Positions 1 through 7,870 of a stretch of 22,765 nt of DNA are shown piece by piece; position 1 is the first letter of the stretch, and every line of letters begins with the position of its first letter. Made by a program: the position numbers and the translations under genes. A model generated the notes under the pieces. It was given only the letters and a program-made list of their open reading frames with translations, ran no database searches and was not told the origin of the DNA. The stretch covers positions 1 through 22,765 of the forward strand of contig NW_026971277.1 of the NCBI RefSeq assembly GCF_963678635.1, written 5' to 3'. The DNA is from Symsagittifera roscoffensis. Lineage: Eukaryota > Xenacoelomorpha > Acoela > Convolutidae.

Positions 1-91
1 GTTTTGTAATCCAAATTAAATAAAACAAAAAGAACAAATTTTTTTTTGCTCCTGATTCTTTAAAATTATAAAAAATTTGTGTTTCATTTAG

Positions 92-200
92 AATCATGTC
101 TAAAAAAAGTCGTTCTAGAAAATTCATAAGTGCAAAAGAAGATTGGGTTGTTAATTTTGCACAAATTAAAAAATTTACTGAAAGTTTTCTTTATTACTGA
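92..200 (+). pseudogene. Exon-like piece a (possible N-terminal barrel)
   Basis: A splice-acceptor-like TTTCATTTAG ends at 91. An ATG at 96 opens a 34-codon frame to TGA at 198-200, starting MSKKSRSRKF. The stretch VVNFAQIKKFTESF resembles the I-x-N-x-R-x-A helix that follows the NFSHG motif in pyruvate kinase, but the match is weak and rests mainly on gene order. Unit 2 (11583-11687) has two amino-acid changes (S to I, S to N) and one silent change. It could also be a chance small open frame. Confidence 0.3.
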
Positions 201-388
201 AAAAATGAGTTGAACATCAGCTTAGAACAACTTTTGTTTTCTCTAAAACATATCCTTAACCGTTAATTTTATCATAATTAAAAGATTATTTTCTAAGATA
301 CTATAGCTCAAACTATCGATATTGCATAAATACGGGGGAAAAAGATGAAAAAAAGAACAGTTGAACCTGTATTAAATAGCTTTTTCAG

Positions 389-496
389 AACCAAATATAT
401 ATTTTTTCAAACAATAAAAGTTTTGATGGTTTAGCGATGGTTTGTACAACAACTCTAGTCATTGTAACTTGGTGTACGGTTAAACCTGCAGCTTAA
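389..496 (+). pseudogene. Exon-like piece b (possible A-to-B domain junction)
   Basis: The frame follows a good acceptor (CTTTTTCAG ending at 388) and stays open to TAA at 494-496. Within it, DGLAMVCTTTLVIVTW can be laid against the pyruvate kinase strand usually reading P-L-A-I-A-L-D-T-K-G-P-E-I-R-T-G, but only the L-A, one T and the hydrophobic pattern agree. Support comes from position just upstream of the B-domain piece. The sequence is the same in unit 2 (11876-11983). Confidence 0.3.
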
Positions 497-655
497 TCGT
501 CAACTGAAGATATACCAAACTACAGAACTAACAAATGAATCAAAAAACTAAGTTTTTTACAAAAGATTACAATTCTTAGAACAATGGCTAATTTTTTTTC
601 GAACCAAAATTTCCACTGTCTTAAATTTTCTGTACAAAACTAACTAACTACTTGA

Positions 656-910
656 AACCAATTTTCTATATGTCAAAAAACTCTATTCGGACCGTCCAAC
701 AAAAAACTTTCAATAATTTGTTTTGGAATTTTCCCGTGTTATGCTCGGTTTTTTCTTCTGACAACTAAAAGTGCTTCTCATGACTCACTGGTCAATTTTG
801 AGTTGAAGTTTTATACCGTTGGAAAATTCGTTTGGGAGATCAACAGACATATTAAAAAATTGTTTATCGCCCTTTTTTATTTTTCAAAGATGAACAACAT
901 TGCTAAATGA
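656..910 (+). pseudogene. Exon-like piece c, pyruvate kinase B-domain-like
   Basis: An 85-codon frame has no ATG near its start. From about 752, the residues LLTTKSASHDSL, VNFELKFYTVGKFVW and EINRHIKKLF follow the pattern of the pyruvate kinase B domain: LTT, S-L, V-[DN]-[YF]-x-N/L, V-x-G-x-x-[VI]-[FYW], then D-D-G-x-I-x-L. The usual DDG reads NRH. In unit 2 a 13-bp insertion (12233-12245) changes the frame upstream of this block, and a one-base T-run change alters its end, so the two copies do not share one protein. A further open frame overlaps downstream to about 1029 without recognisable similarity. Confidence 0.5.
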
Positions 911-984
911 TGTAGATGAGTTGGCTGAAAGCTGGCATTTCTTTGCAAATCTCTGCTTGCTACGTTTGCATTGTGAAAATCAAA

Positions 985-3460
985 GTGTGTATGTAGGTTT
1001 GACTGTATTTGGATATATTCATAGGTAAATCGTAATGATTTTTTTTGTGTGAATATTTCTAGTAATCTATAAGCAAATGCAAGAAAAAAGTACTTTTTGT
1101 GTATGCGTGTATGTATGCAAGTTGATGTGTTTGTAAGTATGAGTACAATTTTTTTTCCTTATGCGCGTGTAAACCAAAACAATTGTAACTAGAAGATTAA
1201 CTATAACCCAACTTGAATTTTACTAATATTTCTAGTTTTTCTTGAAAGTTAGACAAGATACTATAAGCCTAGTGTATATGTACGCACATATGCTTTGCGT
1301 ATGTGTGTATTTATGTAAACTGTATGTATCTATGTAAAAGTGTACAACTTTTTGCATGTATAAATGTAATTAATCATGTATGTACATACTGTTTGTGTGT
1401 ACTCATTTGAGTATTTAGAAGTTATGTAAATTTGTAAGTTTTTATGTAAGTAAGAATTCTCGAATGCATGTCCGCTTGATTGAGTGAATGAATACAAGCA
1501 TATTTTTTCAACCAATGTATGTTTTTAGGCAAGTATTTTTGCATATTCGTATATCAGTATGAAAGGCACGGTTATAAGATTGTATGAATGGCAGTCTGTA
1601 ATGCATGATTCTTTTTGTCTGAATGTGTGAAGTGAATGCAAGTTGGTTTGTGTGTTTACGGCTGTTTGTATTTCAAAGGTCAGCAGAACTAATAAGTAAA
1701 ATCTTTGCATGTATGTAAGCAAAACTTGCGTGTGGGTCTATTTATGTAAATTGTATGTATCTATGAAAAAGTGTACATTTTTTTGCATGTATAAATGTAC
1801 ATAATCATGTATGCACAATTTTATTTGTGTGTATTCATTTGAGTATTTAGAAGTTATGTTTATTTGTATGTTTTTATGTAAATAAGAATTCTCGAATGCC
1901 AGTCCGCTGGGTTGAGTGAATGAAGACCAGCAGTTATTTTGTATCAATGTATGTTTTTCAGTTTAAAAGCTTTTAAAAGTTAGCTGGTTTGCAAATTGTA
2001 CAAACTTATGATTGAAGTTTTATGTCTATTTAAACGGAAAGTGTGTACACATGAGTAGTTGCATGCTTGTAAAGTACATTCCATGTCTTTTTGTAGGCAA
2101 GTACTTATACATATTCGTATATGAGTATGAAAGGCACGTTTATATGATTTTATGTAAAGACATATGAATGCCAGTCTGTAATGCGTGATTCTTTTTGTCT
2201 GAATGTGTGTATAAATTTGTCTTGAAAGTGTGAAGTGAATGCAAGTTGATTTATGTGTTTACATGTGCTTGTATTTTAAAGGTCAGCAGAACTAATAAGT
2301 GAAATCTTTGCATGTATGTAAGCAAAACTTGCGTGTGTGTCAATTTATGTAAACTGTATGTATCTATGTAAAAGTGTACAATTTTTTGCATGTATAAATG
2401 TACATAATCATGTATGCACAATTTTATTTGTGTGTATTCATTTGAGTATTTAGAAGTTTGTATGTTTTCAAATGTATGTTTGTATGTTTTTATGTAAGTA
2501 AGAATTCTTGAATGCATGTCCGCTTGATTGAGTGAATGAAGACCAGCAATTATTTTGTATCAATGTAATTAAAAATATTTTCAACTTTGCTTGTTTGCAA
2601 ATTGTACAAACTTATGATTGAAGTTTCATGCCTGTTTAAAAGTACGAACCATGTCTGTTTGTAGGTAAGTACTTATGCATTTTCGTATATGAGTATGAAA
2701 GGCACGTTTATATGATTGTATGTAAAGATGTATGAATGCCAGTCTCTAATGCCTGACTCTTTTTGTCTGAATGTGTGTATATATTCGTCTTGAAAGTGTG
2801 AAGTGAAATTAAGCTGGTTTGTGTGTTTAAATGTGGTTCTATTGTAAAGGTCAGCAGAAATATTAAGTCAAAATCTTTGCATGTGTAAAAGCAAAATTTT
2901 CGTATAATTGGTTGCAGGTTTAAAAGCATGTAAGCAAGTATGTAAAATTTATGTTTGTAATAGTTTATTTGCCTTCTTCTTATGTATAAGACTATGTACG
3001 TTTGTATTCATACCTTTATGTAAGACTTCATTTTTGAATGTTTGTATGTATAGAAGTATTTTTGCATATTTGTATGTAATTTTGTACGTATGGTTGTATG
3101 AATGTCTCTAAGTAACTTTATATATGTATGTATTTATGTAGGTTTGAATGTATGTATCTATGTATGCATGTATTTATGTGTGTATGTAAGTTTGTACTTA
3201 TGTATACATGTATGTATGCTTGTATTCACTAAGTGGGTATGTCATTGTTTTTGAATGTAAGTTTGCATGATTAACCTTAAGTAAGTATTTAATTGTGTAT
3301 GAATAAACGTATGTTTGTAATAAAATACGCAAGACTGTTTTTTGTGAGTATGCATTTAAGTTTGCAACTTATGAAAAAGTGTTTATGTTTTTTATCTTTA
3401 AAAGTATGCAGCTTTATATGTTTGGTGGGGTATATATGTTTGAGTTTAGTTGTAATCGTT
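985..3460. repeat. GTATG/TATG-rich block, unit 1
   Basis: About 2.5 kb dominated by T and G on the + strand, built on degenerate GTATG and TATG words. The purest part, at about 3120-3230, is almost a (TATG)n microsatellite. It lies between the B-domain piece and the second A-barrel piece, so it would be intron in the ancestral gene. Several short open frames on both strands (for example 1330-1515 minus, 2908-3111 plus, 3293-3547 plus) are repetitive by-products with no recognised domain, and I do not call them genes. Confidence 0.85.
1309..2911. repeat. Three degenerate direct repeats, unit 1
   Basis: The block beginning ATTTATGTAAACTGTATGTA at 1309 recurs at 1740 and 2343. A second anchor, GTATGAAAGGCACG, is spaced 568 bp apart in all three copies. 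A third, AAGGTCAGCAGAA, occurs near 1676, 2279 and 2847. Copies are about 431, 603 and 568 bp long; the first lacks an internal piece. These are higher-order repeats inside the GTATG block. Confidence 0.8.
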
Positions 3461-3643
3461 TATTTTATTTCATATAAAAGTATCTATGTAACTCAATCCA
3501 AAACTTTCTTACCTTTCTTCTTAAGTTTCTCGAATAATCTAGAATAATCAACCAGACACTATAATGACAGTTTTTTTTTCATTTTCTTGATTTGCAAAAC
3601 AGTTTTTTTTAAAAAATTTTCTGTGAAATATTTGATCTTCCAG

Positions 3644-4008
3644 GTATCCTCATTATGAACATTTCACTCTGAAAGAGTGGCATATGTTGCATTGATAATT
3701 TCAATTTATCTGCAGTCAATGATTATGAAAACTGTTTCAAAATTGTAACAAGAAAGATCAGTTTTCAAGTTTTCACAAAATTTTGTCGATGGAAGCATCA
3801 AACAACAAGTCTAATTGGAGACAGCATAGAGTCCAAAGTGTTTGATGAACTGTTACTCATAGATGTAATAATTACGACAAGAAACTTCTTAGAAAAAATT
3901 TATGGTTTATTGAGGAAAATCATTGATCGTGCAGACATGCGGCTGGTAGTGCTGAAGACGGTAAGCGAGCAAAGTCTCAGTGACAGGTACTGTATATTTG
4001 AAGGATGA
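3644..4008 (+). pseudogene. Exon-like piece d, pyruvate kinase A-barrel second half
   Basis: This is the strongest piece. An acceptor (TTTGATCTTCCAG, ending 3643) leads into YPHYEHFTLKEWHMLH, matching the L-[ST]-E-K-D-x-x-D-L region. The frame then stops at 3693 and continues in a second frame open from 3673 to 4005. That frame carries IDNFNLSAV (usual V-D-F-I-A-x-S-F-V), then IVTRKI, GDSIESKVFDELL (usual K-I-E...N-x-D-E-I), DVIITTRNFLE (usual D-x-I-M-V-A-R-G-D-L-G), EKIYGLLRKII (usual E-x-V-F-x-x-Q-K) and RADMRLVVLKT (usual C-N-x-x-G-K-P-V-I-x-A-T). The catalytic lysine and the RGD loop are lost. Possible donors are at 3961 (GTAAGC) and 3987 (GTACTG). Confidence 0.65.
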
Positions 4009-4091
4009 TTGATCAATCTCTAAAAACCACAAATTTTCAATGGTTTTTATTTGAAAAATCATAATTTTGAATCAAAGTTATAAACCCACAG
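3987..4091 (+). other. Possible short GT-AG intron
   Basis: GACAG/GTACTG starts a 105-bp interval ending ACCCACAG/AAG. Joining the flanks gives SLSDR followed by SEAIV, then a stop, then SDKQSV. This resembles the pyruvate kinase P-T-R-[AS]-E-x-x-D-V-A-N-A-V motif, which is what should come next. The unspliced alternative frame reads YKPTEVKQLCNQI, which can also be matched to that motif, so the intron is a suggestion only. Confidence 0.35.
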
Positions 4092-4326
4092 AAGTGAAGC
4101 AATTGTGTAATCAGATAAACAGTCAGTACCACTTTTTTTAAATTCAAGATTTATTTAGTCGAGATGAGCTTTTTATGAAATAGCTCAAAATGCTTACGCC
4201 TTTTTTCTTTGAAATGAATAGCAAGTCTTTCTGCATTGAGGCTCAAAATTTTAATTCCTCAAAGTCTAACAAACTTTTTATTGTCAAATTAAACATGTCT
4301 TTGTTAGTCGTTCTAGCTTAAGATAA

Positions 4327-4469
4327 CACAATATAATTGACGTTTATCGAAATGCATTGAAACTACAAAATGGCACTTACAAGTTTTCGGAAACTGCTGT
4401 AGCCAAATTGGTGTGAAAGCGTTGTTTAGTGTGAAACAGCTATCATCCTGACGGAATCCGAAGATTCAG
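4327..4469 (+). pseudogene. Exon-like piece e, pyruvate kinase C-domain-like
   Basis: Three consecutive frames carry one C-domain pattern. YKFSETAVAKLV runs in the first frame (stop TGA at 4414-4416), GVKALFSVK in the second and TAIILTESEDS in the third. Together they follow the usual T-E-A-x-A-x-A-A-V-x-A-x-x-x-x-A-x-A-I-I-V-L-T-x-S order. Two single-base frame changes in under 30 bp are needed to read it, so it cannot encode a normal protein. Both lesions are identical in unit 2. It ends at a good donor, TTCAG/GTAGAG. Confidence 0.6.
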
Positions 4470-4536
4470 GTAGAGTGTTGATGATAAGGCTTGATTTTTT
4501 ATCTTAAAATTTCAAACAACTAACCGTTTTTTGAAG
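4470..4536 (+). other. 67-bp spliceosomal-type intron
   Basis: The interval begins GTAGAG, has CAACTAACCG as a branch-site-like motif 13-19 bp from its end, then a T-run and TTGAAG. Length and motif placement are typical of short fly introns. It separates piece e from piece g. The phase does not fit exactly (piece e ends after the first base of a codon, and piece g reads from a full codon), consistent with decay. Confidence 0.5.
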
Positions 4537-4665
4537 ACATGTTTTGTTAATAGAGAAGACAAATATCGATGGAAAAATGAGAAGAAATTTCATGATGCCA
4601 ACTGTTTTGATACTGCTAGTAGTGATCACCTCAAACATATATTGAAAGAAAGGTTGAACTCTTGA
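4537..4665 (+). pseudogene. Exon-like piece g, possible C-domain end
   Basis: The frame runs from the acceptor at 4536 to TGA at 4663-4665. CFVNREDKYRWKNEKKF sits where pyruvate kinase has the V-T-x-x-x-x-x-A-R-x-x-x-L-x-R-G segment, and DHLKHILKERLN sits where it has D-W-x-x-D-V-D-x-R-x-x-x-G. Codon make-up looks protein-like, but the identity is weak and depends on the order of the neighbouring pieces. In unit 2 the tryptophan of YRWKN becomes cysteine. Confidence 0.4.
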
Positions 4666-4683
4666 TAGCACAATTAGTTGCAG

Positions 4684-4776
4684 ATGAATAATCCAATATT
4701 TTGGTCAAAAAGCCACCGTATTTTGAGAGACAATAGCGTAATCAATGAAACATTCAAAAGATCTGATTTATATTAA
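4684..4776 (+). pseudogene. Exon-like piece h, possible terminal exon
   Basis: ATG follows an acceptor-like TTAGTTGCAG. The 30-codon frame starts MNNPIFWSKSHRI and ends NSVINETFKRSDLY before TAA at 4774-4776. The N-x-T-x-x-[KR] near its end could be the remnant of the C-terminal pyruvate kinase motif G-x-T-N-T-x-R-I. An ATTAAA overlaps the stop codon (4772-4777). Unit 2 has P to R at the fourth residue. This is weak taken alone. Confidence 0.3.
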
Positions 4777-5202
4777 AAAAACTCAAAATTTAATTTGTTG
4801 AACAGAGGGTTAATCAATGATAATAACTGATAGCGCTTCAAAATTTTGAATAGAAAGCTCTTGCTAAAGCCAAATTGAGTTAATTAGAAGATACTGAGAA
4901 CAGTTGACTAGATTGTAGTATCAAATTAAAAATTATTTAATTGCATATTCTTTTAATGGAAAAATCAAAAATTGTGGATGCTCAAATTATAATTCAAAAT
5001 TTCTGTTAGCACAAAAAAGTTTATACGAAATACTAAACGGTTTCTAGAAGCCCCGAAATTTGTTTCCTTTTAACTATAAAAAAAGGTATATGCAAGTCTT
5101 AGAAATGGCTGCAGCAAAATTAATCGGCCATTTTGGTTTTTATCAGTGTTCTCGTTTTTAAAGATCTTCACCCACTTCATATTAGCTCTTTCAACCTTTC
5201 TA
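4777..5202. other. Unassigned AT-rich sequence
   Basis: This stretch is AT-rich, with stops in all frames apart from a 22-codon frame starting at ATG 5090 (MQVLEMAAAKLIGHFG). No domain, repeat or RNA is recognised. The matching stretch in unit 2 is 16294-16719. Confidence 0.6.
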
Positions 5203-5576
5203 TTAAATCAAAGCTTTTGTCATAGATTTTAGACGTTTTTTAGTCTCCTGTAGACACGGAAAATGGAAATGTCGAAATTTTAAAGCCAATTTCATTATTT
5301 TAGAGTTTTCAGTGTTTTGTAATTTTTCTTTGTTTTTACCTTCATTTGGCTGAACGAAATTTTTCATTCTGATTTCGGTCAAATTGATTATTAATTTTTG
5401 CCTAAATAGAGGTGGTGGCCGCCGCACTTGACGAATTTTGCTTTCTTCAAGATTCAGCAATAAAACATGCATTTTTGAAGGAAATCGTTCACCGCAGCCA
5501 ACAGTTAAGCTACGCTGCCAAAATCTTGTGCTTTCCTATATACCATATAGTTTGGTCGCATATAATAGGTATATAA
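5203..5576. other. Overlapping unassigned open frames, unit 1
   Basis: On the minus strand, 5472-5203 encodes 89 residues starting MHVLLLNLEE, basic and without a recognised domain. In unit 2 (16989-16720) it has one F-to-Y change and one silent change. On the plus strand, a frame at 5406-5576 reads ALDEFCFLQDSAIKHAF and YAAKIL and also looks protein-like. It follows an acceptor-like TTTTTGCCTAAATAG and may be an exon relic. In unit 1 a TAA at 5403-5405 precedes it; in unit 2 this codon is TAT. Two changes are too few to show selection on either strand. Confidence 0.25.
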
Positions 5577-5712
5577 CGTCATTTTACATGTAAACAAACC
5601 AATACCCCCAAACTTTAGAAGGGAAAACATGCACCGACCAAAACCTAATTCCATTCCCGTTTCCACAAAGTTCAGTGGGAATAATCAATAATATACCGAA
5701 GTTTTAAATGAG

Positions 5713-5833
5713 GACTATTAGGTATAAAATTATACATGGTGACAATTAGGATTATTACATGGTGACCATTGCTGATCATTTAATACATGGTGACCATTAT
5801 GATTTATACCTAATGGTCATCCATGTATGACAA
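5713..5833. repeat. ACATGGTGACCATTA direct/inverted cluster, unit 1
   Basis: The 15-bp motif ACATGGTGACCATTA or close variants occur at 5734, 5757 and 5785. An inverted copy (TAATGGTCATCCATGT) lies at 5811-5826, followed by a run of 14 C. A second inverted pair, ATTAGGTATAAA near 5717 against TTTATACCTAAT at 5802-5813, shares the same centre. The whole could fold into a hairpin. Confidence 0.75.
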
Positions 5834-5876
5834 CCCCCCCCCCCCCCGATCCTAACGCACGATATGCATACTACTC

Positions 5877-6300
5877 GCCTAGAAATGTCTCGATACTTAC
5901 AAGTACTGATCTAAGTAATCGCATGCGCCTAGAAATGTCTCGATACTTACGAGTACTGATCTAAGTAATCGCATGTGCCTAGAAATGTCTCGATACTTAC
6001 AAGTACTGATCTAAGTAATCGCATGCGCCTAGAAATGTCTCGATACTTACAAGTACTGATATAATAAATCGCATGCGCCTAGAAATGTCTCGATACTTAC
6101 AAGTACTGATCTAAGTAATCGCATGCGCATAGAAATGTCTCGATACTTACAAGTACTGATCTAAGTAGTCGCATGCGCCTAGAAATGTCTCGATACTTAC
6201 AAGTACTAATCTAAGTAATCGCATGCGCCTAGAAATGTCTCGATACTTACAAGTACTGATCTAAGTAATCGCATGCGCCTAGAAATGTTTCAATACATAC
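5877..6300. repeat. 50-bp tandem array, unit 1
   Basis: Copies start every 50 bp exactly at 5877, 5927, 5977, 6027, 6077, 6127, 6177 and 6227. A decayed partial copy at 6277 runs into CAATACATAC repeats. Each copy begins GCCTAGAAATGTCTCGATAC and contains ATACTTACAAGTACTGAT and ATCGCATGC. There are no spacers. On the minus strand each copy contains GTAAGTAT, a full-consensus 5' splice-site string. Confidence 0.97.
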
Positions 6301-6541
6301 AATACATACGAGTATACATGCATATAAACTTAACGAGAACTATAATTGACATTACCAGTTTTCCTCCAGGAATATGTACAATTATGAAGTCAAATGGAAG
6401 TAAATGATCGGCTAAATGGTTCTTACGCGATTGTTGAGTTTCAATTGTTCGTTTAGATTTGAGTGCTCACAAATTGCCCTTTTTTCGTTTTGGACCTCGA
6501 TTATGATTCCAGGAGATAATTTTGGAAAAACTCACACGGTT
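6301..6541. other. Spacer between 50-bp array and module A
   Basis: Unique sequence with an acceptor-like TTTTCCTCCAG near 6359-6369 and an 18-codon frame (MEVNDRLNGSYAIVEFQ). No product is recognised. The unit 2 counterpart is about 17867-18106. Confidence 0.5.
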
Positions 6542-6595
6542 GATCATTAGCAAGAAGTTCAAGCTCGTTTTTGTTAAAATTCTATTCTTCTTCAG

Positions 6596-6694
6596 GGAGA
6601 AACTGCGAAGCAAAAGCTATCGACACCCACAGCTCCAATTTTAGTTCTTGCTCTAGAGCCGCGAGTAGGCCGCTATGACAGTCGTCACATTTAA
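6596..6694 (+). pseudogene. Short pyruvate-kinase-like frame in module A
   Basis: A strong splice acceptor (TTCTATTCTTCTTCAG, ending 6595) precedes a 32-codon frame. GETAKQKLSTPTAPILVLAL then PRVGRYDSRH resembles the pyruvate kinase C-domain run S-G-x-T-A...R-P-x-x-P-I-x-x-V-T...A-R-x-L-x-L. It lies 1.8 kb beyond the remnant at 92-4776, where pieces g and h already cover part of the same region. It is therefore either a displaced second remnant or a chance match. TAA is at 6692-6694. Unit 2 copy A (18161-18259) has R to S. Confidence 0.3.
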
Positions 6695-6759
6695 TTCTCG
6701 AAGCCCGCATTTTTTTGTTATTTATTAACCTCCCGCACTCAGGAAAAAGAGAAAATAAT

Positions 6760-6965
6760 CAATTATTTTACAATTATAATTATACTTTTATTAAAATTAT
6801 TATTAATTAAAAGCGCCAAATTTAGATGTTTAAACAACTTATAATCCATTATAATGATAACATTTTTCGTGACATTATAATAAGCTATAATCAATTATAA
6901 TTGATTAAAATTGTTCCAAAAATCTCTTATAACCTCTTGTAATCTATTATAATCTATTATACTAG
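6760..6965. repeat. TTATAATC-rich segment with 20-bp palindrome (module A)
   Basis: Repeated TTATAAT and TATAATC words in both orientations. The centre is the perfect 20-bp palindrome TAATCAATTATAATTGATTA at 6888-6907, kept in unit 2 copy A (18453-18472). The B copies have it broken (TATAAATG). It has the look of AT-rich foldback or scaffold-type DNA. Confidence 0.7.
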
Positions 6966-7250
6966 ATTAAAATAGTTTTTTTCTGTCAAAATCTCTGAAA
7001 GTGAGATGTCTTGTTAGTCTTTGGTTGATCTGAACCCAAAGTCTTACCACGAAACAAAAGCTTCATAGAGATCCTTTATATTAGTTGAAAGAATCCCACG
7101 GTAGGTGAAATATAACTCTTCTATATAAATCATAAAATTAAAGCAGTGTGCTGACATTTTGGTGGTCGAAAAATTTAAAATGTGCGTCATGAAATAACTA
7201 TAATCAAGAAGAAATTTAAAAAAAAAACGTTATGAATTTGAATTGATTTG

Positions 7251-7268
7251 AAACTGTTATAACAGTTT
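7251..7268. other. 18-bp perfect palindrome, conserved in four modules
   Basis: AAACTGTTATAACAGTTT. It is unchanged at 8749-8766 (B), 18816-18833 (unit 2 A) and 20325-20342 (unit 2 B), although neighbouring A-runs vary. Possible dimer-binding site; no factor is assigned. Confidence 0.8.
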
Positions 7269-7668
7269 TCCTATTTTTCACATGAACCAACGTCTGCAAA
7301 AAGCATAAAATATAAGCAATATAGGTGGAAGGTTGATAACAAAATGGGCAAACAAAGGGATTATAATCGATAAAATTGAATTTTTCTGCAAAACAAAAAT
7401 AAATTAGAAATTTGTTTAAAAAAAAATCAATCGAGCTGCACCACAACAATTAAGCTTGTTTTTTGCATATATAACTAATCAGCGTTAAATTGGTCAATTA
7501 TTCATAAAAACATCAGCAAAACTCGATAATTGATTGATTGATTATTTGGCCCTGGTTAATGGCAATTATTTGTCGAACATCCACTTAGGTGCCAGCATTC
7601 TCGCATGGTTTTGCATTTTTTCAAACATTGATAGCGTGGGTTGTTCTAGTGAAATGGGCTGTGAGAGA

Positions 7669-7870
7669 TTTCGTCCCATTACAGATCGCGACCCAATTTA
7701 ATTTCAACAGATTTTGTCCCATTTCAAAGCGTACACAGATTTCGTCCCACCAATTTGGATATGGGATGATAGGATATTGGATATGTGACGAAACCTGCAT
7801 GGGACGAAACCTGCATGGGACAAAATTTGTTAATGAAATAAATAGGACGAAGTTAGTAAAAGGACTAAGT
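7669..7870. repeat. TTTCGTCCC / GGGACGAAA inverted cluster (module A)
   Basis: The left half has three TTTCGTCCC-type words, one mutated to TTTTGTCCC. The right half has four or five in reverse orientation (TGACGAAAC, GGGACGAAAC, GGGACAAAA, AGGACGAAG), two followed by CTGCAT. The halves flank an ATATGGGATGATAGGATATT core. Unit 2 counterpart: 19234-19435. Between units A the overlapping open frame shows three amino-acid changes to one silent change, which argues against a coding role. Confidence 0.85.

Larger units (their letters stand above)
92..4776 (+). pseudogene. Decayed pyruvate-kinase-like gene, unit 1
   Basis: Pyruvate kinase transfers phosphate from phosphoenolpyruvate to ADP in cytosolic glycolysis. 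Exon-like open pieces occur in pyruvate kinase order on the + strand: 92-200 (N-terminal barrel, weak), 389-496 (weak), 656-910 (B domain), 3644-4008 (second half of A barrel), 4327-4469 (C domain), 4537-4665 and 4684-4776 (C-terminal end, weak). Splice-like borders frame several of them, including a 67-bp GT-AG intron at 4470-4536 with a CTAAC branch motif. The frame breaks near 3690, at 4414 and at about 4436. The RGDLG loop reads RNFLE, and the lysine of the KIE motif is replaced by serine. Insects are known to have divergent, often testis-expressed pyruvate kinase paralogues; this could be a remnant of one. The assignment is by motif order and spacing from memory, not alignment. The first exon is not recognised. 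Confidence 0.65.

Noticed and set aside
1330-2517. Minus-strand open frames of 61-88 codons as genes
   Set aside because: They are related only because the GTATG direct repeats under them are related. Composition is low-complexity, lengths vary among copies and no domain is seen.
3293-3547. 84-codon hydrophobic plus-strand frame as a small membrane protein
   Set aside because: It is identical in protein between units, but only one silent change exists, so there is no power to infer selection. The sequence is mostly GTATG-type repeat.
3690-3715. 30-bp intron between the two frames of piece d
   Set aside because: GTTGCA...TGCAG would give an intron shorter than spliceosomal introns allow in flies, and the second frame reads through it with pyruvate-kinase-like residues. 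A frameshift is simpler.
4537-4665. DExH helicase fragment
   Set aside because: ASSDHLK first suggested the SDH motif of a helicase C-terminal domain, but no other helicase motif appears nearby, and the neighbouring pieces fit pyruvate kinase order better.
5877-6300. CRISPR array
   Set aside because: The 50-bp units are joined directly with no spacers, and the surroundings (spliceosomal-type introns, TATG microsatellites) are eukaryotic. It is a plain tandem satellite.
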